This document shows positions 1-8,000 of a DNA stretch of 35,565 bases, piece by piece. The notes beneath the pieces are model-generated. The model did not search any database. It was not told the DNA's origin and saw nothing but the letters and a program-made list of their open reading frames with translations. Source of the stretch: Planctomycetota bacterium (lineage in GTDB: Bacteria; Planctomycetota; Phycisphaerae; WQYP01); contig JAKAEZ010000026.1 of assembly GCA_021819825.1 (NCBI GenBank), forward strand, positions 1 to 35,565, read 5' to 3'. Position 1 is the stretch's first letter; every line of letters starts with the position of its first letter. A program made the translations under genes and the position numbers.

Positions 1-9
1 AATCTTCAT
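1..9 (-). CDS. Start of an unidentified minus-strand gene, cut by the window edge
   Basis: An ATG at 9-7 reads Met-Lys-Ile before the window ends. Seven bases upstream of it, at 22-17, is AAAGGA on the minus strand, a good Shine-Dalgarno match at ideal spacing. Only three codons are visible, so the product cannot be named. The call rests on the start codon plus ribosome binding site, and on the absence of any competing gene in 1-209. The DNA upstream of the start is rich in short inverted repeats and may be its leader. Confidence 0.4.
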
Positions 10-29
10 TGCCGGGTCCTTTCGTGAAA

Positions 30-155
30 ACTGACGTTTGAGCGACCTACGCGGTCAGCTCGTTGTTCACCGGGATTTTATCCCAGTCTCAACGTCCCCC
101 GAAAGGCTCGGCTTCATAGTTTCTTGCCCCCCGAATTTGAGCAAGTTGAAATTCG
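30..155 (-). promoter_or_regulatory. Candidate structured 5' leader of the left-edge gene
   Basis: Read on the minus strand, this stretch can form five stems. CGAATTT/AAATTCG pairs 149-155 with 132-138. CCGA/TCGG pairs 108-111 with 99-102. A 9-bp stem with one bulge pairs 88-96 with 33-42. That last stem encloses two hairpins, GGGAT-AAA-ATCCC (84-72) and GACC-GCGTA-GGTC (56-44), so it looks like a three-way junction. The Shine-Dalgarno at 22-17 follows directly. I could not match it to a riboswitch consensus I know. Short stems arise by chance, so this is a hypothesis only. Confidence 0.3.
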
Positions 156-162
156 CCAAGAA

Positions 163-229
163 CGTTGCTCGTTGTTCGTTGCCACGTTGACAAAAGCCCC
201 CGTCACCTGTCACCTGTAACCTAAAACCT
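163..229. repeat. Two adjacent heptamer tandem arrays
   Basis: CGTTG recurs at 163, 170 and 177 (exact 7-base period), with a fourth copy at 185 shifted by one base. After a short gap, ACCT recurs at 205, 212, 219 and 226, again with an exact 7-base period (units like TCACCTG, TAACCTA). The second array runs into the 3' end of the minus-strand glycosyltransferase gene: its last codons and its TGA stop (212-210) are array sequence. The same kind of array occurs at 3371-3388, 3446-3473, 4988-5008, 9322-9342 and 9449-9476. Confidence 0.75.
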
Positions 230-2105
230 CGGCAGCGGCCTGGGCGCCCGAGCGCGGATGCTTTTCACATGATAATACCAGCAGCGTTCTCTGGCCGCGC
301 AGCAGCAGGTTCCTCCGCATCAACTGTAAACGCCGGGCCAGGCGCGGATTGGCTAACTGATTGCCTCCCATCCATTGTGTGGTGTTCCATGCGGGCATGG
401 CAAGGGGATTCATGACCGCGACTCTGCGTATATTCACCCCCGGTTCATGGGGCACCAGCGGCCAGATCTGATTGGTGGGAATCAGGAATGCCACGTTCCG
501 GTGCTTATTCCAGGCCTGTTGCATGAGCCGCAATTCTATGCCGTGAATTTGCGCCAGCGGTTTGGCCTGCCAGCGGCCGGCGGCGGTTTTACGCCCCAGC
601 AGATGGACGTAGAGGTCCGCCCGCGCCTGCTGGAAGGGAATGGGGCCGGAGCGATCCGTCACGTGGTTAAACTGCGCAAACGCCTGCGGTGAAAAAATTG
701 ATGCCGAATAAAGCCGGTATCCACCCATACTATTGAGATAATTACACATCTGCTCATCGGCAAATACCACGCTGCCTGGTTTAATGCTTTCCCGCAGTTG
801 CTGCCGGGCGGCCATGAGTTGGAGCTTCACATTTTTTGCATTCAACAATTGCGGTGTGATGGTGTAGGCACTGTATCCAACACTGACCACGGTAAGAAAA
901 CCCACAATCAGCGCGCGGGCCATGGCGTTCGGGCCCGCCGCCCGGGCCAGCAGCCATAACGCCACCATAATCAGGGCCGGGAATATATCCAGAAAAAATC
1001 GCAAATACGCGGTCGTAAAATCATTGGCCGGTGCCCAGTAATAAAACAGGTAAACCGTGGCACTGGGAACCACCCATAGCGCAATAGCCAGTGCCAGCTT
1101 GCGACTGGTCCAGAATAATCGAATCAGCCCGGCCAGCGCCAAGGGGAAAAGCAGAAATAAACCAAGATTTTCCATCTGTTCCAGCGCGGTTTGCCAGTTG
1201 CCCTGGCGCGGCGGCATGCCTGCGGGGTTGCCGATGAAATAACGCCAGGCAAAGCCGGTTTGCTCTTTGCAGAACCAGTAACCTGTGCGCCAAGGTGCGC
1301 CAAAAGACGCCCAGTTAATCAGTGCCAGAATTGCCACCGGTACGGCAAACGCCAGGAGCACCATCAGCCCCTGCCGCCACGAACGTCGGTGGTCTTTCAC
1401 CGCCATGACTACCACCGCCAGCAACGGCAGGCACCAGAGAAATTCGGTATATCGAATACTGCAACAGAACCCCAGAGCCAGCCCCGCAACAATGCCGCGC
1501 CAAAGTCCGCCTTTGCGCCACCAACTTAATAGTGCCCAGAATCCCAACACCGTAAAGCCCAGGGCCGCACCATGGGAATTGGCATCATCGGCATAGGTCA
1601 ATGTTACTGGATTTAAGCCCAGCCAAATGACACCGATCAAAGCCATGAATGGATCCAAGAGGGATCGGAAAAGGAAATAGGCGAAAAATAGTGCCATGAC
1701 CGTGCAAATTGGATCCACCAGATACATGGCCGACGGGCGATACAAGATGCGTGCAATCGCGCCGAGAAACCCCACGCCAGGCGGATATTTGGCAAAAATC
1801 TTGCCATCCGGCGTCAGGACCATCATGCGGCCCGCAAATTGCAGTGGATTGTGCGGTTTGAAATAAAGCCGCCCGTGTTCACTTAAAAGCCGCGCTGTAA
1901 CCATGTAGCCGTTCTGATCCACGCCGGGATGCGCGGGTTCATAAAAGCTGTGCAGCATCAGCGTGTAAAGAACCAGAAAAATCGCCAACAACACCCCGGC
2001 GATGATCGATCGCCTGGCACCAGGCGCATCAAGCGGAAAAATCCCTTGATGGGTGCAGCCCAGCGGTTGAATTTCAGTGACAGGCTTAGCAGCAGTCAAC
2101 GTCAT
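210..2105 (-). CDS. GT39/PMT-like integral membrane glycosyltransferase family protein
   Basis: A polytopic membrane protein of 631 residues from the chosen start. The first membrane span is about residues 34-52. The first outer loop follows, with DQNGYMVTARLLSEHG from residue 63. This resembles the acidic first loop of GT39-type enzymes (dolichyl-phosphate mannosyltransferase and ArnT-like proteins), which move a sugar from a polyprenyl-phosphate donor onto an acceptor outside the inner membrane. About ten more hydrophobic segments follow, then a soluble C-terminal part of about 200 residues. Acceptor and donor cannot be told. The frame stays open to a GTG at 2264 with an ATG pair at 2213. 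I prefer ATG at 2105 because the residues before it look uncoded and lack a ribosome binding site, though GGAG before 2105 is itself very close. The last codons and stop come from a heptamer array. Confidence 0.6.
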   Translation of the reverse strand: MTLTAAKPVTEIQPLGCTHQGIFPLDAPGARRSIIAGVLLAIFLVLYTLMLHSFYEPAHPGVDQNGYMVTARLLSEHGRLYFKPHNPLQFAGRMMVLTPDGKIFAKYPPGVGFLGAIARILYRPSAMYLVDPICTVMALFFAYFLFRSLLDPFMALIGVIWLGLNPVTLTYADDANSHGAALGFTVLGFWALLSWWRKGGLWRGIVAGLALGFCCSIRYTEFLWCLPLLAVVVMAVKDHRRSWRQGLMVLLAFAVPVAILALINWASFGAPWRTGYWFCKEQTGFAWRYFIGNPAGMPPRQGNWQTALEQMENLGLFLLFPLALAGLIRLFWTSRKLALAIALWVVPSATVYLFYYWAPANDFTTAYLRFFLDIFPALIMVALWLLARAAGPNAMARALIVGFLTVVSVGYSAYTITPQLLNAKNVKLQLMAARQQLRESIKPGSVVFADEQMCNYLNSMGGYRLYSASIFSPQAFAQFNHVTDRSGPIPFQQARADLYVHLLGRKTAAGRWQAKPLAQIHGIELRLMQQAWNKHRNVAFLIPTNQIWPLVPHEPGVNIRRVAVMNPLAMPAWNTTQWMGGNQLANPRLARRLQLMRRNLLLRGQRTLLVLSCEKHPRSGAQAAAEVLGYR

Positions 2106-2369
2106 CGCTCCATGGATGAAGAACAAAGAACCTGATGCTATAACGTGCGACGGGGCCGAAGGTTGCGGTTCGCCCAACGCACAAATGGGTTGGCGTAAGT
2201 AACGGCGCATCATTAACTTCGTGTTTTCATTTGCAACCCGAGCCAACCGGCCGCGGGTTTCCACCGCGCGGCTGCATGACGCCGGCGGAATTGTTTTTTC
2301 ACTGATCCTGCAGCGGAGGCCTGCCCGGATTGATTACCACGCCCGCCGCGGTAAACGGCGTCGGCATTG

Positions 2370-2398
2370 TTGCATTCCAAAGCGCATAACGCTATTAT
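2370..2398 (+). promoter_or_regulatory. Probable sigma-70 type promoter of metF
   Basis: TTGCAT at 2370-2375 and TATTAT at 2393-2398 are separated by 17 bases. Transcription would start near 2405, leaving a leader of about 24 bases with AAAGGA before the ATG at 2429. This geometry argues for the 2429 start of metF rather than the ATG at 2411, and leaves no room for a riboswitch. Confidence 0.5.
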
Positions 2399-2428
2399 CT
2401 GTCTATCCGGATGAAAGGATGGATACAA

Positions 2429-3343
2429 ATGCACATTGCTGATATTCTGTCGCGTGACAATACCACCTTTTCCTTTGAGTTCTTTCCGCCCAAAAGCGAT
2501 GCCGGGGCGCTGACGCTTTTTGAGCACATCACCCGCCTGGAATCACTTAAACCCTCCTTTGTATCTGTAACCTATGGGGCGGGCGGATCCACACGTGACC
2601 GCACGCATGCCCTGGTGATGCGCATTAAACAGGAGACAACGCTGGATCCGGTGCCGCATTTAACATGTGTGTGCCATAAGCAGGCGGATATCACCAATAT
2701 CCTTAATCGTTATGCCGCCGCAGCAGTAAGCAATATTCTGGCCTTGGGAGGCGATGCCCCGCGAGATCTGCTCGGTTATAACCGGGCCGATGATGATTTT
2801 CATCATGCCGCCGATCTGGTTTCGTTTATCAAAACATTTAATCAAAGCGGCTTGCACGGCGATAAACGCGGCTTTGGAATTGGCGTGGCGGGTTTTCCCG
2901 AAGGCCATCCGGCAACTCCCAACCGCCTGCAGGAAATGGATTATCTGAAAGCCAAAGTGGATGCCGGCGCGGATTATATTGTCACGCAATTGTTCTTTGA
3001 CAACCATGATTTTTTTGATTTTCAGGAGCGCTGCGAACTAGCCGGCATTCACATTCCAATTATCGCGGGCATTATGCCCATTACGAGTCTGAATTCCATG
3101 AAGCGCATGGCGGAAACCGCGTTAGGTGCCCATTACCCCGCCAAGCTGATTCGATCGGTCAATCGCTGTAATGGCGATCCCGAGGCGGTGCGCCGTGTGG
3201 GCATATTATGGGCTACCGAGCAGTGCCGCGGACTGCTGGATCAACAGGTGCGGGGAATCCATTTTTACACGCTCAATAATTCCGAAGCCACACTGGAAAT
3301 CTACCGCAACCTGGGAGCACGCGACAGCAGCAATCTGCGGTAA
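2429..3343 (+). CDS. metF: Methylenetetrahydrofolate reductase
   Basis: This cytoplasmic flavoprotein reduces 5,10-methylenetetrahydrofolate to 5-methyltetrahydrofolate, the methyl donor for methionine synthesis. The 304-residue product has the usual bacterial MetF length and layout. FSFEFFPPK at about residues 14-22 holds the catalytic glutamate. VSVTYGAGGSTRDRT and HLTCVCH follow, then LALGGDAPRD in the FAD/folate site, and ADYIVTQLFFD in the second half of the barrel. I start it at ATG 2429 because AAAGGA (2414-2419) lies nine bases before it. The in-frame ATG at 2411 has no ribosome binding site and would add only six residues. It stands alone, divergent from the glycosyltransferase gene, with its own likely promoter. 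A heptamer-like repeat begins three bases after the stop. Confidence 0.95.
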   Translation: MHIADILSRDNTTFSFEFFPPKSDAGALTLFEHITRLESLKPSFVSVTYGAGGSTRDRTHALVMRIKQETTLDPVPHLTCVCHKQADITNILNRYAAAAVSNILALGGDAPRDLLGYNRADDDFHHAADLVSFIKTFNQSGLHGDKRGFGIGVAGFPEGHPATPNRLQEMDYLKAKVDAGADYIVTQLFFDNHDFFDFQERCELAGIHIPIIAGIMPITSLNSMKRMAETALGAHYPAKLIRSVNRCNGDPEAVRRVGILWATEQCRGLLDQQVRGIHFYTLNNSEATLEIYRNLGARDSSNLR

Positions 3344-3345
3344 TG

Positions 3346-3388
3346 AGGTGACTTAGGTTAAAGGTGTGTTACAGGTTACAGATTGCAG
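3346..3388. repeat. Heptamer-like repeat just after metF
   Basis: ACAG at 3371 and 3378 and GCAG at 3385 keep an exact 7-base period (GTTACAG, GTTACAG, ATTGCAG). The preceding TTAGG and AAAGG units (3353-3364) are also seven bases apart. This is the reverse complement of the CTGTAACC-type units at 204-229 and 4988-5008, so it belongs to the same sequence family in the opposite orientation. Confidence 0.6.
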
Positions 3389-3445
3389 CCGCAGAAAAAA
3401 TCGCAACCTGCCCCCGCCAAGTGGCCGCGAAGCGGTTCCAAAGCA

Positions 3446-3473
3446 TTCTAACTTCTAGCTCCTAACTTCTAAC
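3446..3473. repeat. Four-copy heptamer array (TTCTAAC type)
   Basis: TTCTAAC, TTCTAGC, TCCTAAC and TTCTAAC follow one another without a gap, giving four units with an exact 7-base period. The last base of the array is the first base of the 9-bp target duplicated by the MITE-like element. The mobile element therefore inserted at the edge of the array. Confidence 0.8.
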
Positions 3474-3481
3474 CCAGAGAT

Positions 3482-3655
3482 CACTACTGTCCGGTTAAGA
3501 CCGATGGGCGACGTGATATATGCGATATTTCAGGGAATTTTGAGGATTTCTCCAGTGGACAAGTTTCAAATCGTGTACCATGCCCCAGATGCACAATACC
3601 CTTATGCCGCCGGATTAAAATGGCCTTTTCCTGTGTTGTTAACCGGACAGTAGTG
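3482..3655. mobile_element. MITE-like non-autonomous element, 174 bp
   Basis: The ends are a perfect 17-bp inverted repeat: CACTACTGTCCGGTTAA at 3482-3498 and its reverse complement at 3639-3655. A perfect 9-bp direct repeat, CCCAGAGAT, flanks the element at 3473-3481 and 3656-3664, as expected for a target-site duplication. The interior of about 140 bp has no usable reading frame, so any movement would need a transposase elsewhere in the genome. A 9-bp duplication fits IS4-type elements such as IS10 and IS50 among others; the family is not established from this sequence. It ends 10 bases before the -35 box of the following gene. Confidence 0.8.
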
Positions 3656-3665
3656 CCCAGAGATA

Positions 3666-3694
3666 TTGAATCGCGGGGCTTATGCTTCTATTAT
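3666..3694 (+). promoter_or_regulatory. Probable promoter of the cysteine desulfurase gene
   Basis: TTGAAT at 3666-3671 and TATTAT at 3689-3694 are separated by 17 bases. Transcription would begin near 3701, about 57 bases before the start codon. The -35 box begins two bases after the right copy of the target duplication of the MITE-like element, so the insertion replaced everything upstream of the core promoter. Confidence 0.5.
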
Positions 3695-3757
3695 GGCATA
3701 CGTTGAATACGCCTTGATATCCGCGGCGGGAATTTTGGCCGCGGGAGGAATTGTGCC

Positions 3758-5005
3758 ATGACCAAAAATTTTGACCAGCGGATTTATTGCGATAATGCCG
3801 CGACGAGTTTTCCCAAGCCGCCCCAGGTGCTTCAGGCGATGGTCCATTATGCCGAGAATATCGGAGCCTCCGCCGGGCGCGGTGCGTATGCCGAGGCCCG
3901 ACAATCCGCGGAAGTCATTCGCACGTGCCGGCAGCGGCTCAATGAACTTTTCAACGGTGAAAATCCCGACCATTTCATTTTCACGCTGAATTGTTCGGAT
4001 GCGTTAAATATGGTCATTCATGGGCTGCTGAAACCGGGTGATCATGCCATTTGTTGTGCCATGGATCATAATAGCATTCTTCGACCTCTTAACGAATTAA
4101 CCGCGCGCGGAATTATTTCCCACACACGCGTGGCAGCGCAAGCCGGCACGGGTTTGGTTGATCCCGCGGATATTCGCGCCGCGATCAATTCCCGCACGCG
4201 GCTCATAGCCATCGGGCAAGGCAGCAATGTTACCGGAACCGTGCAGCATATCCGGGAAATCGGTAAGCTCGCGCGGGCGGCGGGAGTTCCCATGCTGGTC
4301 GATGCGGCGCAAAGTGCCGGCCATGTTCCTATTGATGTTCAGGCGGATGACATTGATTTTCTGGCGTTCCCGGGCCACAAAGGCCTATTGGGTCCGTTGG
4401 GTACGGGCGCATTGTATATTCGCCCCGGAATGGAAAAACAATTAAACACCATCCGGGAAGGCGGCACCGGCTCGGTAAGTGACCGTGACACGCAGCCGGA
4501 ATTTATGCCGGATCGATTTGAAACCGGGTCACACAATGCGATTGGGATTGCAGGTCTTTCCGAAGGTGTCCAATGGATTTTGGATCAGGGCATTGGCACT
4601 TTGGCAGCGCATCAACGGGCCTTGTGTGAAGCATTTATTGCCGGCATTTCCGGCTTACGGGGCTTGGAATATTTTGGTCCGCGGGGTTCGGCGGATCGTG
4701 TGGGCGTTTTCAGCGTGCGAATCAGGGGCATGGATCCGCTGGAACTCGCTGACGAACTGGAACACGATTTCGGCATACTCACGCGCCCCGGTTTGCATTG
4801 CGCACCGGCCGCCCATCAAACCATCGGCACGGATCAAAGCCCCACACACAGGGGCATCGCCGGAACCACGCGATTCAGCTTTGGTGCCTTTAACACCCTG
4901 GAACAAATCCAAATCGTTGCCGCCGCCCTTACCACCATCGTTACGCGACAGGTCGATTGTGGAAATGGGCAACGTGAAACGCACGCCGTCACCTGTAACC
5001 CGTAA
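3758..5005 (+). CDS. Cysteine desulfurase family protein (class V aminotransferase fold)
   Basis: A PLP enzyme of 415 residues, expected to release sulfur from cysteine as an enzyme-bound persulfide for Fe-S clusters or thio-modifications. YCDNAATSFPKPP at residues 10-22 and an R/G-rich loop near 40 are typical of the branch that is separate from IscS and SufS. VDAAQSAGH at 181-189 holds the PLP-ring aspartate. FPGHKGLLGP at 204-213 holds the PLP lysine, K208. RPGLHCAP at 343-350 holds the likely catalytic cysteine, C348. The start has GGAGG at a good distance. No iscU or suf gene is adjacent, so the sulfur acceptor is unknown. The last residues (VTCNP) and the stop are encoded by a heptamer array, so the tail may be a recent replacement. 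It converges on the autotransporter gene with only 34 bases between. Confidence 0.85.
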   Translation: MTKNFDQRIYCDNAATSFPKPPQVLQAMVHYAENIGASAGRGAYAEARQSAEVIRTCRQRLNELFNGENPDHFIFTLNCSDALNMVIHGLLKPGDHAICCAMDHNSILRPLNELTARGIISHTRVAAQAGTGLVDPADIRAAINSRTRLIAIGQGSNVTGTVQHIREIGKLARAAGVPMLVDAAQSAGHVPIDVQADDIDFLAFPGHKGLLGPLGTGALYIRPGMEKQLNTIREGGTGSVSDRDTQPEFMPDRFETGSHNAIGIAGLSEGVQWILDQGIGTLAAHQRALCEAFIAGISGLRGLEYFGPRGSADRVGVFSVRIRGMDPLELADELEHDFGILTRPGLHCAPAAHQTIGTDQSPTHRGIAGTTRFSFGAFNTLEQIQIVAAALTTIVTRQVDCGNGQRETHAVTCNP

Positions 5006-5008
5006 CCG
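4988..5008. repeat. Three-copy heptamer array over the desulfurase stop codon
   Basis: GTCACCT, GTAACCC and GTAACCG are consecutive 7-base units. The array supplies the final sense codons and the TAA stop (5003-5005) of the cysteine desulfurase gene. The first unit is the same sequence type as the array that closes the glycosyltransferase gene at 204-229. Confidence 0.7.
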
Positions 5009-5039
5009 GCAACATCATCCAACGCGCTGGTTAGCTGGG

Positions 5040-8000
5040 TTAAAAGCTCACCGCGACGCCGGCCATGACGGTTTGGGCGAATTGGCGGTGATCGCCGACT
5101 TGGGTTTCATAGTTTACAAATAGTGATATCTGCTGATTGATATACCCGCTGGCTCCTAAGCCCAGTAAGGCCGAATCACGTGATGGGCCGGCGGTGTTAT
5201 AGATAAAGTTGCCACCACCGAGTTGTGTGAAGCCCGCGTTGATATCTCTTGAGGAATCCAGAAATTCATGCTGCCAGAAGGCATTGAAGTTAATGCTGAT
5301 GGGCAGTGGGTTATTTTCCGGGGCAAAGCTGTACAATGCCTGCATACCCAGCAATGAGCGTAACGAATCGGCATGTTGCTTGGCCACCGTCAGATCAAAG
5401 GGGCTGCCGGTTTCATGGAAGCCGGACATATTGATTTGAGTAAAGCCCACTCCCGCTGCCGGGCCGGCTTGGAAGCCTCGAGCTAATGGCAGGTAATAAC
5501 CTACCAAAGCATTGGCATCATATTCATTGGAATCGGGTTCACCGGTGGCAATGCTGCTGGAACCGGGCATATTAACGCTACGGTTAATCTGGTAGCTGTT
5601 GTAGGTATAGGACATTAAGCCATCGGCATAGAAGCCACCCTGCTTATAACCCACAAATACACCGGGGGTGTAACTACTGCTACGCTGGCGACTGCCGACA
5701 TTATCCATCGTGCCGCCGGTATAACCCCAGTTAAATAAGCCGCCAATGACTAAGTTACGATTCAGGCGGTAATCCAAGCCTGTCATGACACTGCCGGTGG
5801 TAAAGTGCTGGGTCGGGGTATTATTCTGCTGCAATTGATCCACGGTAATGGTGCCAAGCACAAAACCGGAGAGATTGCTTAACGGGCTTTCCTGAGATGG
5901 CACAATTGGCCCCACGCCGGGCATGCCCACCAACTGCGGACTGTTATCCATGTAGGCTACCGAATTCTGTGCCTGCTGCTGCGCGGAGGCCAGGGCCGCA
6001 TCCATGGAAACGGCAAAAGGATCCTGATCATTGGTTTTCAACATCGTCAGGCCCGAGGTATTAAAGCCGCCACTGTCAAAGGCGTTCTGCACCTGATTAA
6101 ATACCTGCTGCGCCATGAACGTGTTGTTCTGGATGGATTGCTGGGGCAAATCATAATACGCTTGGGGTGTAAGCTCATTGAGGTAATTAGCCTGTTGTTG
6201 CTGCGACATTGAGCTTAAGGCCACCATGGCATTTTGGATTGTGCCGGGCGTGCTGGAAGATACCGCATTGTTGTTTAGATACGTGGCGACTGAAGCCTGG
6301 TTGGGCGTAAAGCTTGCGAGATTGGCAAAGTAGGCCAGATTGGACAAGTCAATGACTTCACCGGTGCCGGCGATATAATTGGCCGTGCCCTTCAATAAGC
6401 TCGGTGCGCCGGTAAGAACCAATGAACTGAATGTGCCGCTAACCGTGCCGGTGGTACCAATAACGGTGTAATGCTGGCCGGCAGCCGGTGTAAAGCCGGA
6501 GAATATTAAATTCAATTCACCGTTGAGCGAAGCCGTGCCACTCCCGAGTTGAATTGAATCATTGACACCGTTGCCCGTGGCCAATAGTTTCAACGTGCTG
6601 CCGGAATTCTGGGTATAGCTTGAACCGGTAATAGCCAGCACGCTGCCGGAACCGGCCAGTGCGCTACTTGTTTCCAACGTGGAACCGGAATTGACAATAA
6701 TGGCACCGGAACCAAAGGCATTGGCGTTGGAGACAATAACCGTTGAGGGCGCATCTCCAATTTCAAAGGTACCGGCACCCGAACCGGCTTCATTGAGATT
6801 AAATGTGCCACCACTGAAGGCGAGGATATTACCGGCTGTGGCGTTGGTGATCGATCCAGTTAAGGTTTCCGTGCCGGTACCGGAATTCTCCAGAATGCTG
6901 ACAGCCCCGGTGTTAACAACAGCGTTGCTTACTGCCACGGCAGCGGTGCCGGTGTAATCCAGCGTGCCACCGTCAAGAGTAACAGCGCTGCTTCCAAGTG
7001 TGCTTGCCGAAGAGATTGCAAGCGTGCCACCGTTAAGGTCCCAACCCAATCCGCTGTTGTTGGTCCCCGTGACCGTCCAAGTGGCTGTCCCGACAACGGA
7101 AAGATTTGCAAAACCAACGTATTGCGGAGTGCCGGTGTAGGATCCGGAAATTGACGCATCAACATTGGAAACGTCAAATGCAGCACTGGATGTGCCCCCA
7201 AGTTCCAAGCTGTCGCCGGCAGTTGTGCCGCGGGTGCTGACCACATTGCCGGTAAAGCTGTAGCCGGATTCCAAGGTAAGCGTGTTCCCGCCCCCGAAAA
7301 GGTCAATCGCATCAGCGTAATTGGTCGTACTGCCGCCCGAAAGGCCGCCCGAGATGCTGCCAGCGTTGGTGATTGTGGCCTCGCCAATGGAGCAGACCAC
7401 ACCCCTGCCTCCATTGCCTGTGACGCCGGAGCCGCCCGTGATGATTCCACTATTGAACAGAGTGAAACCACCCGTTAAGAAGCCTTCAACGCCGTCGCCA
7501 CCTCCCCCGTAACCCGTATTGCCGGAGATGGTGCCGTTATTCGTCAGCGTGAAACCGCCGCCCGAAACGCCGGCACCGCCGAAGCCGCTGCTGCCGCCGG
7601 TGCCGCCGGCAATCTTGCCGTTATTGTTCAACGCAAAACCGGTGGCCATAACCCCCGCGCCGCCGTTGCCACCGAGTTGGCCCCCGCCGCCAATTCCTTT
7701 AGCGCCGCCGGTGATTTCGTTGTTGTTGGTTAGCGTGAACCGCATTCCTTGAATGCCGCTACCGCCGGAACCGGCGATGGTGCCACTGGTTCCCCCAGCA
7801 CCGCCGCTAATGACACCATTGTTGGTTATCATTGCACTGCTGCTCCAGTAGGCACCGGTGCCGCCATTACCACCGTATCCGCCTGTACTCACGCCGATCG
7901 TGCCAGAACCTCCAGTACCGCCGCTGATCGTCCCGTCATTGGTCACGATAGAACTGCCGGTCGAGTGGGCACCGGTGCCGCCATTACCGCCATTACCGCC

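Larger units (their letters stand above)
3344..3757. other. metF-desulfurase intergenic region (414 bp)
   Basis: No gene is visible here. It holds, in order, the repeat after metF, a perfect four-copy heptamer array (3446-3473), the MITE-like element (3482-3655) with its duplicated target, and a likely promoter (3666-3694) for the cysteine desulfurase gene. No intrinsic terminator for metF is obvious. Confidence 0.7.

Noticed and set aside
163..229. CRISPR array
   Set aside because: Units are 7 bases long with no spacers; a CRISPR array needs repeats of about 23-47 bases with unique spacers, and no cas gene is present.
2411..2428. Earlier ATG for metF
   Set aside because: No ribosome binding site, only a few bases after the predicted transcription start, and it would overlap the ribosome binding site of ATG 2429.
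2376..2428. Methionine-type riboswitch before metF
   Set aside because: The predicted leader is only about 24 bases long, too short for any SAM- or SAH-binding aptamer.
5006..5039. Terminator between the convergent desulfurase and autotransporter genes
   Set aside because: Only 34 bases, with no stem followed by a T run on either strand.
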